Of a stretch of 64,000 bases of DNA, positions 43,835 through 53,941 are shown one piece after another; the stretch's first letter is position 1; the number at the start of each line of letters is the position of its first letter. Source of the stretch: Bradyrhizobium acaciae (GTDB lineage Bacteria > Pseudomonadota > Alphaproteobacteria > Rhizobiales > Xanthobacteraceae); the NCBI RefSeq assembly GCF_020889785.1, contig NZ_JACMYK010000001.1, forward strand, positions 1 through 64,000, given 5' to 3'. The notes under the pieces are model-generated. The model did not search any database and had not been told where the DNA came from. It was given only the letters and a program-made list of their open reading frames with translations. Position numbers and translations under genes: made by a program.

Positions 43835-46800
43835 CTATCCGTCACGCAAAGCAGCTTGGAACACCCGGAGTGTTGCGATCTGGAACGGACGCAGGGATAG
43901 TTGGCAGGTCCGGCTGCCGGCCGGGATGGCCTCAAGCCGATCTTCAAGAATGCTGCTCGTCCACACCGATTCAACATCGACGCCAAATTTGAGCATCGCG
44001 CGAGCCTGAACGCCCGAGCTTTCGTAGAGCCGCACTACCCAGCCGCGTCCGTCCTCGGCCGGCTTGATCGTATCGACGACCACATTGGGCGGAGACACCT
44101 GCAGGAATGATTGTTGTAACGGCTCGTGCGCCCGCCCCTTGGTCCAAAGCACCGGACGCGCAAAACGCCGGGCTCTCCCGACCGTATCGGCGGTGCGCCA
44201 ATCGCCCTCATGGGGGTAGATCGCATAGCGCATGCGATGCTGCCCGATGTCGGCCTTCGGATCGGGGGATGTGGCGCCGCGCAGCAGCGTGAGCGCGAGC
44301 TGATTGCCGAACGTCGAATAGCCGTGCTTGGAGTCGCTGAACAGCGACACGCCGAAATCCGGTTCCGAGATATCCGACCAGCGATGGCCGGGGACCTCGT
44401 ACCTGGCGGCGTCCGCATCCGTGTTGGCGTGGGTCGGCCTCTCGGTCGCGCCGAACATGGTTTCATAGGTCGCTCGCGATGCGCGGCAAGCGACGGGAAA
44501 CATCACCTTCAGAAGGGTTCGGCGCTCCTGCCAGTTGACGGTGGTCTCAAACTCAAGGTGATGAGCACCGGCATCCAATCGGATCACCTGTGTGAGCCAG
44601 CTCGCTTTTCCGAGCGTCCGCTCGAACCGTACCTCACTTCTCAGGCCAGCATCCGACAAGACGCTAAAACTTACCTCGCCGGTCAGTTCCCGAGCGGTCT
44701 CCAGCGCAAACGGATCGATGTCCCATGCCTCGAAGTCGAGCGGCCTGTCATCAAGCAACAGAAACCGGGCACCGGCCGACGCCAGGGTTTCGCGGCCGGT
44801 CGGCAAGTGAACCAGCGATCGAACAAGACCGGTGCAGTCAATGCGCGCCCTGAGTTGCGAATTCGTCAGCACAAACTCGGCCGGACCGACCGACAACGTG
44901 ACGCACTCCTCCGTCGTGGCCGCCTCGCCTGCCGCGAACGGCGCGGCGACGATATACCGCAGTGCGCCTTCGGGGTCGAGCGTGACCTCGGCGCGAGAGC
45001 TGCCGAGACTGTTGACCGGGGTCCAGCCGGCGCCGTTGGAGTCGCACAAGGCGGCCAGCAGTGCCTGGGTGCGGCATTTGGCCTGTTCCTCGACCGCAGC
45101 GAGATCGGCCTCTGCCCTCTCATAGACCTCGCGAATGCTGCTTCCTGGAATGATGTCGTGAAACTGATTGACCAGCAGCGTGCGCCACAGTCCTTCGATG
45201 TCCGCTGCCGACGGTGCCGGCCGCTCCCATGCATGCGCAATGGTGGCCATGAATTCGAGGGCCTGAAGGCTGGCCTCGCATGCGCGGTTGAGACGCTTGA
45301 TCTCTCCCTGTGTCGTGTAGGTACCGCGATGATATTCGAGATAGAGCTCACCCTCGATCGTGGCCAGATCTTCAGCTGATGTCGCCAGGCGATCGAAAAA
45401 CTCGTCTACGGTACGAATCTGGATCCTTGGCGCCCCTTGCAAGTCTTTCGCGCGCTGCAGCGTCTCGAGCATCGTCTCGTCGGGCCCGCCGCCGCCGTCG
45501 CCGTAGCCAAACAGATAGAGTGCGTCGGCCGACCGGTCGGCGTCCTTGTAATTCGCAGCGTGATAGCGCAGCTCCGCGACCTGCGCTGAGCCATTGTAGG
45601 TGTCCGCAGGTGGAAAATGCGTCAGCACCGTGGTGCCGTCGATGCCGCGCCAGTTGAAACTATGATGCGGCGGCGAGGTGAACTTGTTCCAGGACAGTTT
45701 CTGCGTCAGGAATCGAGACATGCCCGCCAGCTGCATAAGCTGCGGCAGCTGGCTGTCATAGCCGAACACGTCGGGATTCCAGAACACGTCGGAACGTTTG
45801 CCGAAGGTCCGCTCGAAGTAGCGCTGGCCATAAAGGAACTGGCGGCAGATCGACTCGCCCCACGGCAGGTTGCAGTCCGGCTCCACCCAACTGCCGCCGA
45901 CAGGAATCCATTGTCCAGCCTGGACTTTGGCGCGGATTCGCGCGAACAGGCCGGGGTCGTTCTGTTCTATGATGGCGTATTGATAAGCCTGTGAACACGC
46001 GAACCTGAAATCGGGATAGCGATCCATCAGCGCAATCGCCGTCGAGAAGCTGCGCTGGGCCTTGCGCCGGGTTTCGTCCAATGGCCACAGCCAGGCCGTA
46101 TCGAGGTGAGCATGGCCGATAGCCGACAGTTCATGGGCTACGCTGCCGTTTCGCGCAGCAAGCAAGTCGCCGAGTACCGCTTGCGCCGGCGGCCATGTCG
46201 CTCGATCGTCGGGATCGGCGAGGTTGCATACCCGGTTGAGGTCATGGAGCAACCGGCCGGCCCATGCTCGGTCCAAGGCCGGTTGCACCACCTCGCCGAC
46301 GCCTCCGTACGACCTCGGCTTGTTCGAGGGATCACGATCGGCTTCGAGCTGGCGAAGGACATCAAAATCAAAATAGAATGCCGAGGCGTCTTGGTCGAAG
46401 CGGCGCAGCTCGCACGCCGCCAGTGTATACGCTTGCGGTTCGCTGCCAAAGGCACCGAACAGGCCGTTGCAGGCAATCTCGACATAGAAGGTGAAACGCT
46501 CTCCCCCACGTTCCGAGCCGAACAGCGGCGCAATGTGGCGGCCGGGATTAAGACCTTGCGACGAGAGCCCATCCAGCCAAAGCAAGGCTTCCGAGCGGCT
46601 ATCCCAATAGAGGTCTACTCTCGCACCGGCCCAGTGCTCCGGTACTTCGGCTGCAACGCGGACCCAATAGGTCGCCCATAGCGGACCGAGTGCCTGGCCC
46701 AGGGAAGCCGGCCGATAGTCGAGCTTCAGTGCCTCTTGCAGACCGATGCGTTCCGTCGGACCGGCGAGCTCGAGGGAAACCGCCGGCACGCGATCGGAGT

Positions 46801-46921
46801 GAACCCTGCGCCGCAATCTTTGCGCAAAGCGCTCCAATCGGCCGCGTGTATACCTTGGGTAGCGCCCGCGAGCCCGCCCGACCGCCGGGTCTTCCGTGGA
46901 CCTATCCATCCTGTCGATCAT
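43835..46921 (-). CDS. GH38 alpha-mannosidase
   Basis: 1028 residues, full length for class II alpha-mannosidases. An N-terminal beta domain (1-250) is followed by the GH38 catalytic domain, with zinc-binding SAIGHAHLDTAWLWPLDET, the nucleophile Asp region FWNPDVFGYDSQLPQLMQLA and VNQFHDIIPGSS. C-terminal beta-sandwich domains follow. It releases alpha-linked mannose from glycosides. No signal peptide is seen, so the substrate must enter the cytosol. The ATG overlaps the AGE-epimerase stop by four bases; it is the last gene of the leftward cargo series. Confidence 0.92.
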   Translation of the reverse strand: MIDRMDRSTEDPAVGRARGRYPRYTRGRLERFAQRLRRRVHSDRVPAVSLELAGPTERIGLQEALKLDYRPASLGQALGPLWATYWVRVAAEVPEHWAGARVDLYWDSRSEALLWLDGLSSQGLNPGRHIAPLFGSERGGERFTFYVEIACNGLFGAFGSEPQAYTLAACELRRFDQDASAFYFDFDVLRQLEADRDPSNKPRSYGGVGEVVQPALDRAWAGRLLHDLNRVCNLADPDDRATWPPAQAVLGDLLAARNGSVAHELSAIGHAHLDTAWLWPLDETRRKAQRSFSTAIALMDRYPDFRFACSQAYQYAIIEQNDPGLFARIRAKVQAGQWIPVGGSWVEPDCNLPWGESICRQFLYGQRYFERTFGKRSDVFWNPDVFGYDSQLPQLMQLAGMSRFLTQKLSWNKFTSPPHHSFNWRGIDGTTVLTHFPPADTYNGSAQVAELRYHAANYKDADRSADALYLFGYGDGGGGPDETMLETLQRAKDLQGAPRIQIRTVDEFFDRLATSAEDLATIEGELYLEYHRGTYTTQGEIKRLNRACEASLQALEFMATIAHAWERPAPSAADIEGLWRTLLVNQFHDIIPGSSIREVYERAEADLAAVEEQAKCRTQALLAALCDSNGAGWTPVNSLGSSRAEVTLDPEGALRYIVAAPFAAGEAATTEECVTLSVGPAEFVLTNSQLRARIDCTGLVRSLVHLPTGRETLASAGARFLLLDDRPLDFEAWDIDPFALETARELTGEVSFSVLSDAGLRSEVRFERTLGKASWLTQVIRLDAGAHHLEFETTVNWQERRTLLKVMFPVACRASRATYETMFGATERPTHANTDADAARYEVPGHRWSDISEPDFGVSLFSDSKHGYSTFGNQLALTLLRGATSPDPKADIGQHRMRYAIYPHEGDWRTADTVGRARRFARPVLWTKGRAHEPLQQSFLQVSPPNVVVDTIKPAEDGRGWVVRLYESSGVQARAMLKFGVDVESVWTSSILEDRLEAIPAGSRTCQLSLRPFQIATLRVFQAALRDG

Positions 46922-48174
46922 CCCTCACCCGCATCGGAGCCGGCAGCGTCGCCGGCGCCAGAATCGATCACCGCGATTCCCGAAGATCTCGATGCCGGCA
47001 CCGCCCCGCGCTCCTGGACCGCTTGATCAAGAGCATCAATCGCGCATACCAGATGGTATAGCGAGCTCGCCGTGGCTACTTCGGAGAATTCCCCGTTCGC
47101 AGACATCCTGTCCCACCATAGCCCCTTGATGGGGGTCTGCAGAAATCGCTCGAGGCTTTCACCCGCTTCGGCGGCCACGGCCCACCACGCATCTCCCCCG
47201 CGCTCCGCGCGTGCAACTGCCGCTTTCAGCCGTTCGGTTTGAGGCCAGAGGCGGGATGTGTCTTCAAGTACCGTGAAGTCATCAAGAATTGTGTCGACGA
47301 CGACCGATCGAGGGCGCGCCACACCACGCTCTTCACCGATTTTCTGTAGTTGATCGACAGCCAGATAGACGGCGTCATTCCCAGTCGAATTGGCCCACTT
47401 CGTGAGAAGCCAAGACCATTCGAACTGATGTCCGGGTTCGACGACGCGACCGGCGATACCGGCCTGAGGTGACCAATCAGCGTTGAAGCATTCGTAGATC
47501 GCCCCTCCAGCTCCGATGAACCGTGCGAGCGCCAAGTCGACGATCTCCTGCGCCAACTGATGCCAGGTTCCGCTAGCGTCAAGCTCGATCCAGGCCAAGC
47601 ATGCCTCGAGAAGGTGCATGTGCGGGTTCGAATATCGTAGCGATGACGGGCGGTCGCTCTCTGAAAAACCGCCGGCGGGATGCCGACATGTTCTAATCAG
47701 GCAATCACGCACCGAATGTGCAAGGCGCTCGGCTCGCCGCCTGGAATGCCGGGCCACCGCAGCGCCGGCAAGCATGGCGAACGCTTGATCATAGAGCGTC
47801 GCTCCATCTGACAGAATCATACCGTCATGTGAGAGCAGACATCGAAAGAGCCCGTCCGGGCGCCCAAAATCGACGAAGTATCTGTCGACGCCGCGCAGCA
47901 CCTGCTTGACGTCTATTCGGGCGCCCAGCCGATTGGCCGTGAGCAGTGCGTAAATCTGGCGTGCCGGCACTCTGGCTCTCCGGGCGGCCACCACCGGATG
48001 GCCGCCTTGGGAAATGGCTTCACAGAAACTGCCGGCGGCATCGAGACCGACACTCGTCCACAGCGGAATAGCGTCATCCAATAGCCAGGCTCTCAGCCTT
48101 TGATGCACATGTCGGGCCGCGGTGAAGCCCGTCCTCGGATCGGCCAACCGCGTCGAAGATGACTGACCTTCCAT
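46918..48174 (-). CDS. AGE-family epimerase/isomerase
   Basis: 418 residues. (alpha/alpha)6 barrel of the N-acylglucosamine 2-epimerase/mannose isomerase family, with RQIYALLTANRLGA, RCLLSHDGMILSDGATLYDQ, the metal/base segment YSNPHMHLLEACLAWIELD and a histidine in VVEPGHQFEWSWLLTKWA. Members interconvert mannose with glucose or fructose, or act on N-acyl sugars. Coupling to a mannosidase by a four-base overlap makes mannose the likely substrate, giving fructose or glucose for central metabolism. Confidence 0.88.
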   Translation of the reverse strand: MEGQSSSTRLADPRTGFTAARHVHQRLRAWLLDDAIPLWTSVGLDAAGSFCEAISQGGHPVVAARRARVPARQIYALLTANRLGARIDVKQVLRGVDRYFVDFGRPDGLFRCLLSHDGMILSDGATLYDQAFAMLAGAAVARHSRRRAERLAHSVRDCLIRTCRHPAGGFSESDRPSSLRYSNPHMHLLEACLAWIELDASGTWHQLAQEIVDLALARFIGAGGAIYECFNADWSPQAGIAGRVVEPGHQFEWSWLLTKWANSTGNDAVYLAVDQLQKIGEERGVARPRSVVVDTILDDFTVLEDTSRLWPQTERLKAAVARAERGGDAWWAVAAEAGESLERFLQTPIKGLWWDRMSANGEFSEVATASSLYHLVCAIDALDQAVQERGAVPASRSSGIAVIDSGAGDAAGSDAGEG

Positions 48175-48333
48175 CTATCTGACACCTATCGTGTGGTAAG
48201 AAGTGTGATGCTGGCATGCGAACGTGACCGCGAGAGTTCGGTTCGGTTCCGAGCTCTTTGTGTCGAGATCAGCGAGGAGGTCAGAAGATCTGGACGCCAC
48301 TCGATTTCCCGAACACACCAGGGCTCCGCCGGC

Positions 48334-49209
48334 CTAGGATCCATCGACTTGCAGACGGCCGAGCCCCTTCGCGCGCTCGGGCTCATCGCGCGAGAAGTTG
48401 ACCGCATCCGCGGAGCTGTCTCCGAGGCTGACGCCACCATCGCAATTCAGAATGGCGCCCGTAATGTAGCTTGCCAGGTCAGACGCCAAAAACAGTGCAA
48501 GGTTCGCAACATCGTCCTTGGAGCCGTAGTCGCGCAACGGGATTCGCGCCTTCGCCTGTGCTTCGAGTTCAGTCGTAGGCGCAAGCCGCGCCATGCCGAC
48601 GGTATCCGCGATTGGCCCCGGCGAGATCGCATTCACTCGCACTCCAGCGGGACCCCACTCCATCGCGAGGCATTTCGTCAGCATGTTGACCCCGGCCTTC
48701 GCGGCGCAGGCATGAGCTTGAAACATGCTCGGGGTCACGCCCTGCGGCGCCGTGATCGAGATCAGGGAGGCACCGGGTCTACGCAGATATGGAAATGCCG
48801 CCCTCAATACGTTGAAGGTACCGATCAGGTCGATATCGACAACCGTCCTGAAGGCATTGGCCGACATTCCCATCGCCGGAGCAAGGAAGTTTCCCGCCGC
48901 TCCGGATACCACGATATCGATGTTTCCGAAGCACTCCACCGTCTGCGCCAGGGCAGCATCAACCGGGCCGTAGTCCCGCACGTCGGCAACGAGCCCGATA
49001 GCCTCGTGTCCATCAGCCAGGAGGGTTCGGGCGGCCTCCGATATCCGGTCCTGACTGCGACTGACGACGGCGATCCTCGCGCCAGCATTTGCCAGAGCGC
49101 GGCCGATAGCGAGATTGATTCCGCCAGATGCACCGGCGATGAATGCGACCTTGCCTTTAAGGGAGCACGCCTCGTCGCTGAGAGGCATTGATGTTTGACG
49201 CACGTGCAT
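48334..49209 (-). CDS. SDR oxidoreductase, 2,4-dienoyl-CoA-reductase-like
   Basis: 291 residues. Rossmann motif VAFIAGASGGINLAIGRALA, NxxG-type SGAAGNFLAPA, and ITAPQGVTPSMFQAHACAAK then AGVNMLTKCLAMEWGPAGVR. The usual Tyr of the Y-x3-K pair is replaced (H-A-C-A-A-K), as in peroxisomal and mitochondrial 2,4-dienoyl-CoA reductases, whose QVHAGSAKA segment is very similar. It should reduce an unsaturated acyl-CoA with NADPH. Beside an acyl-CoA ligase this suggests an unsaturated acid is a product of the pathway. The spacer to the AGE gene is 159 bases. Confidence 0.82.
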   Translation of the reverse strand: MHVRQTSMPLSDEACSLKGKVAFIAGASGGINLAIGRALANAGARIAVVSRSQDRISEAARTLLADGHEAIGLVADVRDYGPVDAALAQTVECFGNIDIVVSGAAGNFLAPAMGMSANAFRTVVDIDLIGTFNVLRAAFPYLRRPGASLISITAPQGVTPSMFQAHACAAKAGVNMLTKCLAMEWGPAGVRVNAISPGPIADTVGMARLAPTTELEAQAKARIPLRDYGSKDDVANLALFLASDLASYITGAILNCDGGVSLGDSSADAVNFSRDEPERAKGLGRLQVDGS

Positions 49210-49269
49210 GCTGGAAGATCCATGTTCGAGTAGATTGCAAAGTCGGGCAAGCGAAGGGGATCTGGAATT

Positions 49270-50490
49270 CTACTTCTTCCACGCGCCCTTGAGATTCGAT
49301 CGATAGCCGAGAGCCCGGTAGGTCGCATCCACGAGCGACTGTCCGCGGCTGTTGAGCAGAAGTCCGGTCCCCAACAGGTTCATCGTATATCCAAAGCTCA
49401 GGCGCGCCTGCGGATCAGCGAATCCCAACGACCCGCCCGCTCCCGCGTGACCGAATGCCGCGCCGGATAGCACGCAGCTCTGATCCGTGCCTGGCAGGGC
49501 GCGGTTGTCGATCGACTTCATGAAGCCGAAACTGAACCGCGTCGGCATCAGGAGCGTTGCATCTTCCTTCGTTGCCACCGCTACTTTGCGCAGACGTGCA
49601 ATTGCGTGCGGCGCCAGCAACCGTTTGCTTGCAACCAGAGCGTAGAGACCGGCGAGACCACGCGCATTGGTCACACCGTTGACCCCGGGAATTTCGGCTG
49701 CGCGTCCTTCTCGGCTCCTGAAGTCAAAGCCTCCGGTATTGGCAAGGAATAGATGCGACGGCGAGTCGGGCTGCTGAAGCGCCGCGAGCATGAACCGCGA
49801 CGTCGGGATCGTCTCGTCGTATTGCGCCTGATAAAGCTCCGCCACAAGGCCCTCGAGATCGACCGGTAGTCCGATCCAGAAATCCAGCCCATTTGGGATG
49901 GCCAGCTCTTCCCGAAAGAATTTGCCAAGGCCGCGTCCGGTGATCCGCCGCACGATCTCGCCGATAATCCATCCGAACGTAAATGCGTGATATCCGCACT
50001 GTGACCCTGGTGGCCAGAATGGCTCTGCACGCGCAATGAGATCGGTCATGTAGGCAACATCGTAGAAGCCGCCCGGCTTGACCGCCTCTCGCAGGTGCGG
50101 CAAGCCCGCTGTGTGGTTGAGCACCATGGCGACAGTTGTTTTCTCTTTGCCGGCCTGCGCGAATTCCGGCCAATACCGGGCAACGGGTGCATTGAGGTCG
50201 AGAAGCCCGCGTTCAACCAGCAGATGGGCACACAGTGCCGTTGCCCCCTTCGTCGCCGAAAACACCAGCGAGATGGTATCTCGTGTCCAGCGCGCGCCGT
50301 TGGAACTTGCTTTCCCGCCCCAGAGGTCGACCACCTTGCGGCCCTCATGCAAGATGCAAACGCTTGCGCCGAGTTCGCCACGCTCCGCAAAGTTGGCGCA
50401 GAACGCTTGCACGACCGGCTCGAAGTCACGATCGTAGCGGCCTTCGATCTGGCTGCTACCGACTTTCTTGAGAACATCAATAACGCGCAT
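49270..50490 (-). CDS. Serine hydrolase, beta-lactamase/EstB type
   Basis: 406 residues. Class C beta-lactamase-related fold with the nucleophile motif SATKGATAL (S-x-x-K), the Tyr in GYHAFTFGWIIGE and the C-terminal H-x-G-like FGHAGAGGSLGFADP. Many in this family are esterases cleaving acyl esters; none of the hallmarks of a periplasmic beta-lactamase (signal peptide) is present. It probably removes an acyl group from the imported glycoside. The ATG at 50490 has GAGAAG; an ATG at 50508 would overlap the transporter gene. Confidence 0.85.
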   Translation of the reverse strand: MRVIDVLKKVGSSQIEGRYDRDFEPVVQAFCANFAERGELGASVCILHEGRKVVDLWGGKASSNGARWTRDTISLVFSATKGATALCAHLLVERGLLDLNAPVARYWPEFAQAGKEKTTVAMVLNHTAGLPHLREAVKPGGFYDVAYMTDLIARAEPFWPPGSQCGYHAFTFGWIIGEIVRRITGRGLGKFFREELAIPNGLDFWIGLPVDLEGLVAELYQAQYDETIPTSRFMLAALQQPDSPSHLFLANTGGFDFRSREGRAAEIPGVNGVTNARGLAGLYALVASKRLLAPHAIARLRKVAVATKEDATLLMPTRFSFGFMKSIDNRALPGTDQSCVLSGAAFGHAGAGGSLGFADPQARLSFGYTMNLLGTGLLLNSRGQSLVDATYRALGYRSNLKGAWKK

Positions 50491-50497
50491 CTGCTTC

Positions 50498-52006
50498 TCA
50501 ATTCCCATGACTTGATTGTTGCGAAGCCGGGCGTGCGGCCGCGGATCCGCGCGATGCAAGGCGCGCCAGGTTCGCTTCATGAGCTGCGCGCGTGATGGGG
50601 AACACAGCGATCAAGCCGATCGAGAGCAGATACAACGTCGCCTGGATGGGAAGCGCGGCGAGCGCCAGATCTCTCAAGACCTCCTCACTAACCTGACCAG
50701 GCACTGCCCCTTCCGGAAAATGCACGAGGGTAAGGACCATGCCTGACGCAAAGAGGCCGACGCCTGACACGCATTTCTGCGCGAATGTATTTGCCGAGAA
50801 GAACAGTCCTTCGGAACGCCGCCCGGTCGACAGCTCGCTTTCCTCGCTGACGTCGGCAAGCATCGAAGCTGTGAGGATTGATGAGCTGACGATCAATGTT
50901 AGCGAGATAGTGATCGTGACCAGGAGGATCGGCAGCAGCAGTGGAGATCCGTTGGCGGGGAACGAATCCGACAACCGCAGCACGAATGGGCAATAGTAGA
51001 AGACGATCGACAGCAGCCAAAGCGCGATGGCCGACCGTTTCTTGCCGAAACGGCGCGACAGCCTTGGCGCGGCGACTGCACCAAGGATCGACGCCACGAG
51101 CACTCCCAGCATCAAGACCGACAGCTGATCTGAGTTGAAGCCCCAGAAGTAAGTGTTGAAATAGGTGCTCAGCGTAATCTGGATTCCGGCCGCCATGGCA
51201 CTGCATACGCCGGCGGCCAGCAAGACCAGAAACGCTCGATTGGAGAAGCTCCCGGCCATCTCCCTTAAGGCAGCGACGAGGCCTCCCGCCTTTCGTCCAG
51301 GTTGCTGAAGCCAGGGAATCTGTCGTTGCGTACCGGCTGCAGACACGAAGATCGCAACGCACATGATGACGCTCGCGACAACTCCGTAATTGGCATATCC
51401 GTCCGGGTTGAGCTGGCCGACAGGATGATCGCTGTCCGGGCGCAGGAAGACGATGAAGGTAACGAATGCCATGCTGACACCGCCGAACCAGGCAAAAAAC
51501 GTCCGGTAGCTGAGAAGGCTTGTTCGGACGTCATAATCGTCCGAGAGCTCGGCGGCCAGGGCGGAGCTTGGTATCTCGTAGAGCGCCAGAAAGCTGCGCA
51601 CGACGATAATGGTCACGAGCAAGTAAGTCGCGAGCGCCGCGTGGCTCCAATTCGACGGTGCATTCCACAAGAGAAAATAGGTCAGTCCGGCCGGCACTGC
51701 GGCAACATACATGAATGGATGGCGCCTGCCCCAAGTGGAGCGCCACCTGTCGGAAACGTGACCTATGATCGGATCGATGAATGCATCGAGCAGCAAGGCA
51801 ACCATCGCGATGGCTCCGACCAATTGTGCGGAAAGCCCCATCACCTGGTTGTAGTAAAGCAGCAGGAGAACGTTGAAGCCGTTATCCTTGATGCCGAATG
51901 CGAGGGAGCCAACACCGTAGAGTAACCGTGTGACCGGATTGATCGGCGGCCTACTCACGACCATTGGTGAAGGAGCCGACCTGTCAAAATTTGCTCTGAG
52001 ATTCAT
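50498..52006 (-). CDS. GPH-family sugar/glycoside symporter (MFS)
   Basis: 502 residues, about 12 membrane helices. The GPH/MelB signature is clear: YGVGSLAFGIKDNGFNVLLL, ALLLDAFIDPIIGHVSDRWR, and STWGRRHPFMYVAAVPAG. Members couple cation entry to uptake of glycosides, pentosides or hexuronides. It comes before the esterase, 7 bases apart, and after the porin, so it probably imports the intact acylated glycoside. The ATG follows GAGGTG. Confidence 0.9.
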   Translation of the reverse strand: MNLRANFDRSAPSPMVVSRPPINPVTRLLYGVGSLAFGIKDNGFNVLLLLYYNQVMGLSAQLVGAIAMVALLLDAFIDPIIGHVSDRWRSTWGRRHPFMYVAAVPAGLTYFLLWNAPSNWSHAALATYLLVTIIVVRSFLALYEIPSSALAAELSDDYDVRTSLLSYRTFFAWFGGVSMAFVTFIVFLRPDSDHPVGQLNPDGYANYGVVASVIMCVAIFVSAAGTQRQIPWLQQPGRKAGGLVAALREMAGSFSNRAFLVLLAAGVCSAMAAGIQITLSTYFNTYFWGFNSDQLSVLMLGVLVASILGAVAAPRLSRRFGKKRSAIALWLLSIVFYYCPFVLRLSDSFPANGSPLLLPILLVTITISLTLIVSSSILTASMLADVSEESELSTGRRSEGLFFSANTFAQKCVSGVGLFASGMVLTLVHFPEGAVPGQVSEEVLRDLALAALPIQATLYLLSIGLIAVFPITRAAHEANLARLASRGSAAARPASQQSSHGN

Positions 52007-52109
52007 GTTGGACACCTCTTTGGGGCGCACGGCCGAGCTCGTAAGCCCGCACCATGTCTTTGCCAGTTGGTTCGACGGCTTCGTCCGCAAGGAGCACGCA
52101 CCGCGCGGC

Positions 52110-53708
52110 TCAGAACGCGGTCGTCAAGCTCGCCATGAAGTTGAGCGAATTCTTCAGCCGCGGCGTCGCGCTCGGATGCACGTTGTAGCTGGTTCCCAAC
52201 ATGAGATAGACGCCGGGATTCAGCCGAAACGAGTTGCTGACCGTTACCGATGCATAATCACCGAATGGCCTGATCCCGGTGAGAGCAGCCTGAAAATCGA
52301 GAGCTGATTTGCTCAGCGTGGTATAGCCAAGGATCAGAGCCGTCTGATCCATCGGGCGCCCGGGAATGATCCCCATGCCGTAGACACGCCCCTCGTAGTA
52401 GTTCTGGTACATGTTCTTGTTGGGATCGGAAGTCATGTAGAAACCGCCCACGTAGTAGCCTTGATAGGCTTCATAAGGCGCGGACGAGATCTGGGAGACC
52501 TGGACGTCCGCCGCCGCGTAGAATCCCCAGTTCGTGTCGGTCTTGCGCCCGGCGGAAAAGTCGAAATAGGGCGACGTATTGTAGAGGCCGCCGGCGCGAA
52601 CCCAGACTGATCCCTGCGTGGGTGACGAAAACGTCTTGTAGCCGAACTCGTCGATGAACAGAGCTTTGGCATCTGGACTAGAGAACCCAAGGCCGATGGG
52701 ATTGGCCTGCTGCTCGACGTCAGCGCCGTCCGGCGAGATACTCCGCTGCACGCCCGCCTTGTTGTAAAAGTTGTTCGGCAAGTTAATCATGAGGTTGGCG
52801 CCGGGCGCGGGCACGCCCTGTCGCGAGAGGCCAAGCTCGTATGGGACCAGGGCTTGGGGCCCGGTCGCCATGCTGGCGGCGACAAGCAGGCCAAGGTAGT
52901 TCTGCGCGTTGTAAAACACGCCAGCCTGAAGCTGCACGGTATCGTCCATCAACGACTGGAAGTAGTACAGGTTCGCGAACTTCGCTCCTGATGGGCCGAG
53001 TGGCTCCCAGGTTGTTCCGGTCAACATGGTTCCGACGGAGAGCTGACCGCCCGTCAGCCCGACCCGGCCAAGATCGTAGCTGAGTGTCACCTCCGAAAAG
53101 GAATAGGTCGTTGGTATCTGCCCTTGATAGGTCTGCGGCTTGGGTGGAGCGTTGTTCAGCATATTGGCGGTGAACGTGTTCGTGCTGTAGGCGACATAGC
53201 CGATGCCATACTCGGCCAGCGCGGTTCGCAGCCCATTGGGATCCTGAAAGATCGACTCCGCGGCGGGCGGAACCGTTGTGATCCAGCCCTTCATGGACAG
53301 CTTGTCGAAAGCCGCGAACTTGATCATCTTCGCGACCTCCGGAGATACTGCCCCGCTAGCAGACGGCGGTGACGCCGTGCTTGGACCTGCAGACCAGGCG
53401 CGCGACACCGTTGCAGCTGCAGAAGCGGCCGGCTGCACCGAAGGTACGGCAGCCGCTGCGGCCGGCTGCGGCTTCTTGCGACTAGCTGGTTGTTGCGCAG
53501 GGGCCTGCGCTACCTTCGCCTTTCCGGCGCCGTCTTCCGTCTCGGCCCGCGCCGGTGCAGCAACGAAGAGCGCCAGCGAAGCACACGCAGCAATCCCAGT
53601 GTGAAGCGACATTATCGACCGTGCGGTTGCGCGATCGGCCGGGCAGCTCTCCTGCCCTCCGCCAAACTCACGCCGGCCGCCGACGCGATTTCCGTCAAGC
53701 CTATTCAT
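52110..53708 (-). CDS. Outer-membrane carbohydrate porin, OprB-like
   Basis: 532 residues. A signal peptide (GIAACASLALFVAAPARAET) begins at Met-33. An Ala/Pro-rich linker of about 60 residues follows, and then a beta-barrel with alternating aromatic strands, GYKTFSSPTQGSVWVRAGGL, MDQTALILGYTTLSKSA, and a C-terminal aromatic residue (MASLTTAF) for barrel insertion. I place it with carbohydrate-selective porins. It is the first gene of the leftward cargo operon. The ATG at 53708 has a good GGGGAGG site but gives a 32-residue extension before the signal peptide; the internal Met-33 has no RBS. Confidence 0.7.
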   Translation of the reverse strand: MNRLDGNRVGGRREFGGGQESCPADRATARSIMSLHTGIAACASLALFVAAPARAETEDGAGKAKVAQAPAQQPASRKKPQPAAAAAVPSVQPAASAAATVSRAWSAGPSTASPPSASGAVSPEVAKMIKFAAFDKLSMKGWITTVPPAAESIFQDPNGLRTALAEYGIGYVAYSTNTFTANMLNNAPPKPQTYQGQIPTTYSFSEVTLSYDLGRVGLTGGQLSVGTMLTGTTWEPLGPSGAKFANLYYFQSLMDDTVQLQAGVFYNAQNYLGLLVAASMATGPQALVPYELGLSRQGVPAPGANLMINLPNNFYNKAGVQRSISPDGADVEQQANPIGLGFSSPDAKALFIDEFGYKTFSSPTQGSVWVRAGGLYNTSPYFDFSAGRKTDTNWGFYAAADVQVSQISSAPYEAYQGYYVGGFYMTSDPNKNMYQNYYEGRVYGMGIIPGRPMDQTALILGYTTLSKSALDFQAALTGIRPFGDYASVTVSNSFRLNPGVYLMLGTSYNVHPSATPRLKNSLNFMASLTTAF

Positions 53709-53748
53709 CGTCCAACCTCCCCGGTCATATTTTTATGTTCGAGTATGT

Positions 53749-53764
53749 TATTTTTGTTCTGGGT
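53749..53764. promoter_or_regulatory. Direct repeat in the divergent cargo promoter, copy 1
   Basis: TATTTTTGTTCTGGGT, 41 bases upstream of the porin ATG. Copy 2 at 53926-53941 has 15 of 16 bases the same. Possible operators for the double-TetR regulator of this cluster. Confidence 0.45.
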
Positions 53765-53925
53765 ATCCTCTATAGCGTCAATCAACACCCCGTCAAGCAC
53801 CCATGTCAGACAGAAGTCACAATCGCAAAATTGGCTGTGATTGCCTATTTATGCGCGGAATCTCAGCTGATAGCGCGAACGCCCGTCGCGGCGGCGCATT
53901 AAATCGCACGAAGGCGGATTATCCC

Positions 53926-53941
53926 TATTTTTGTTTTGGGT
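53926..53941. promoter_or_regulatory. Direct repeat in the divergent cargo promoter, copy 2
   Basis: TATTTTTGTTTTGGGT, 58 bases upstream of the acyl-CoA ligase ATG, in the same orientation as copy 1. The whole 291-base spacer is AT-rich compared with its surroundings. Confidence 0.45.

Noticed and set aside
48193..49191. 332-codon plus-strand frame opposite the SDR gene
   Set aside because: Low-complexity Arg-rich translation; the SDR on the minus strand is clear.
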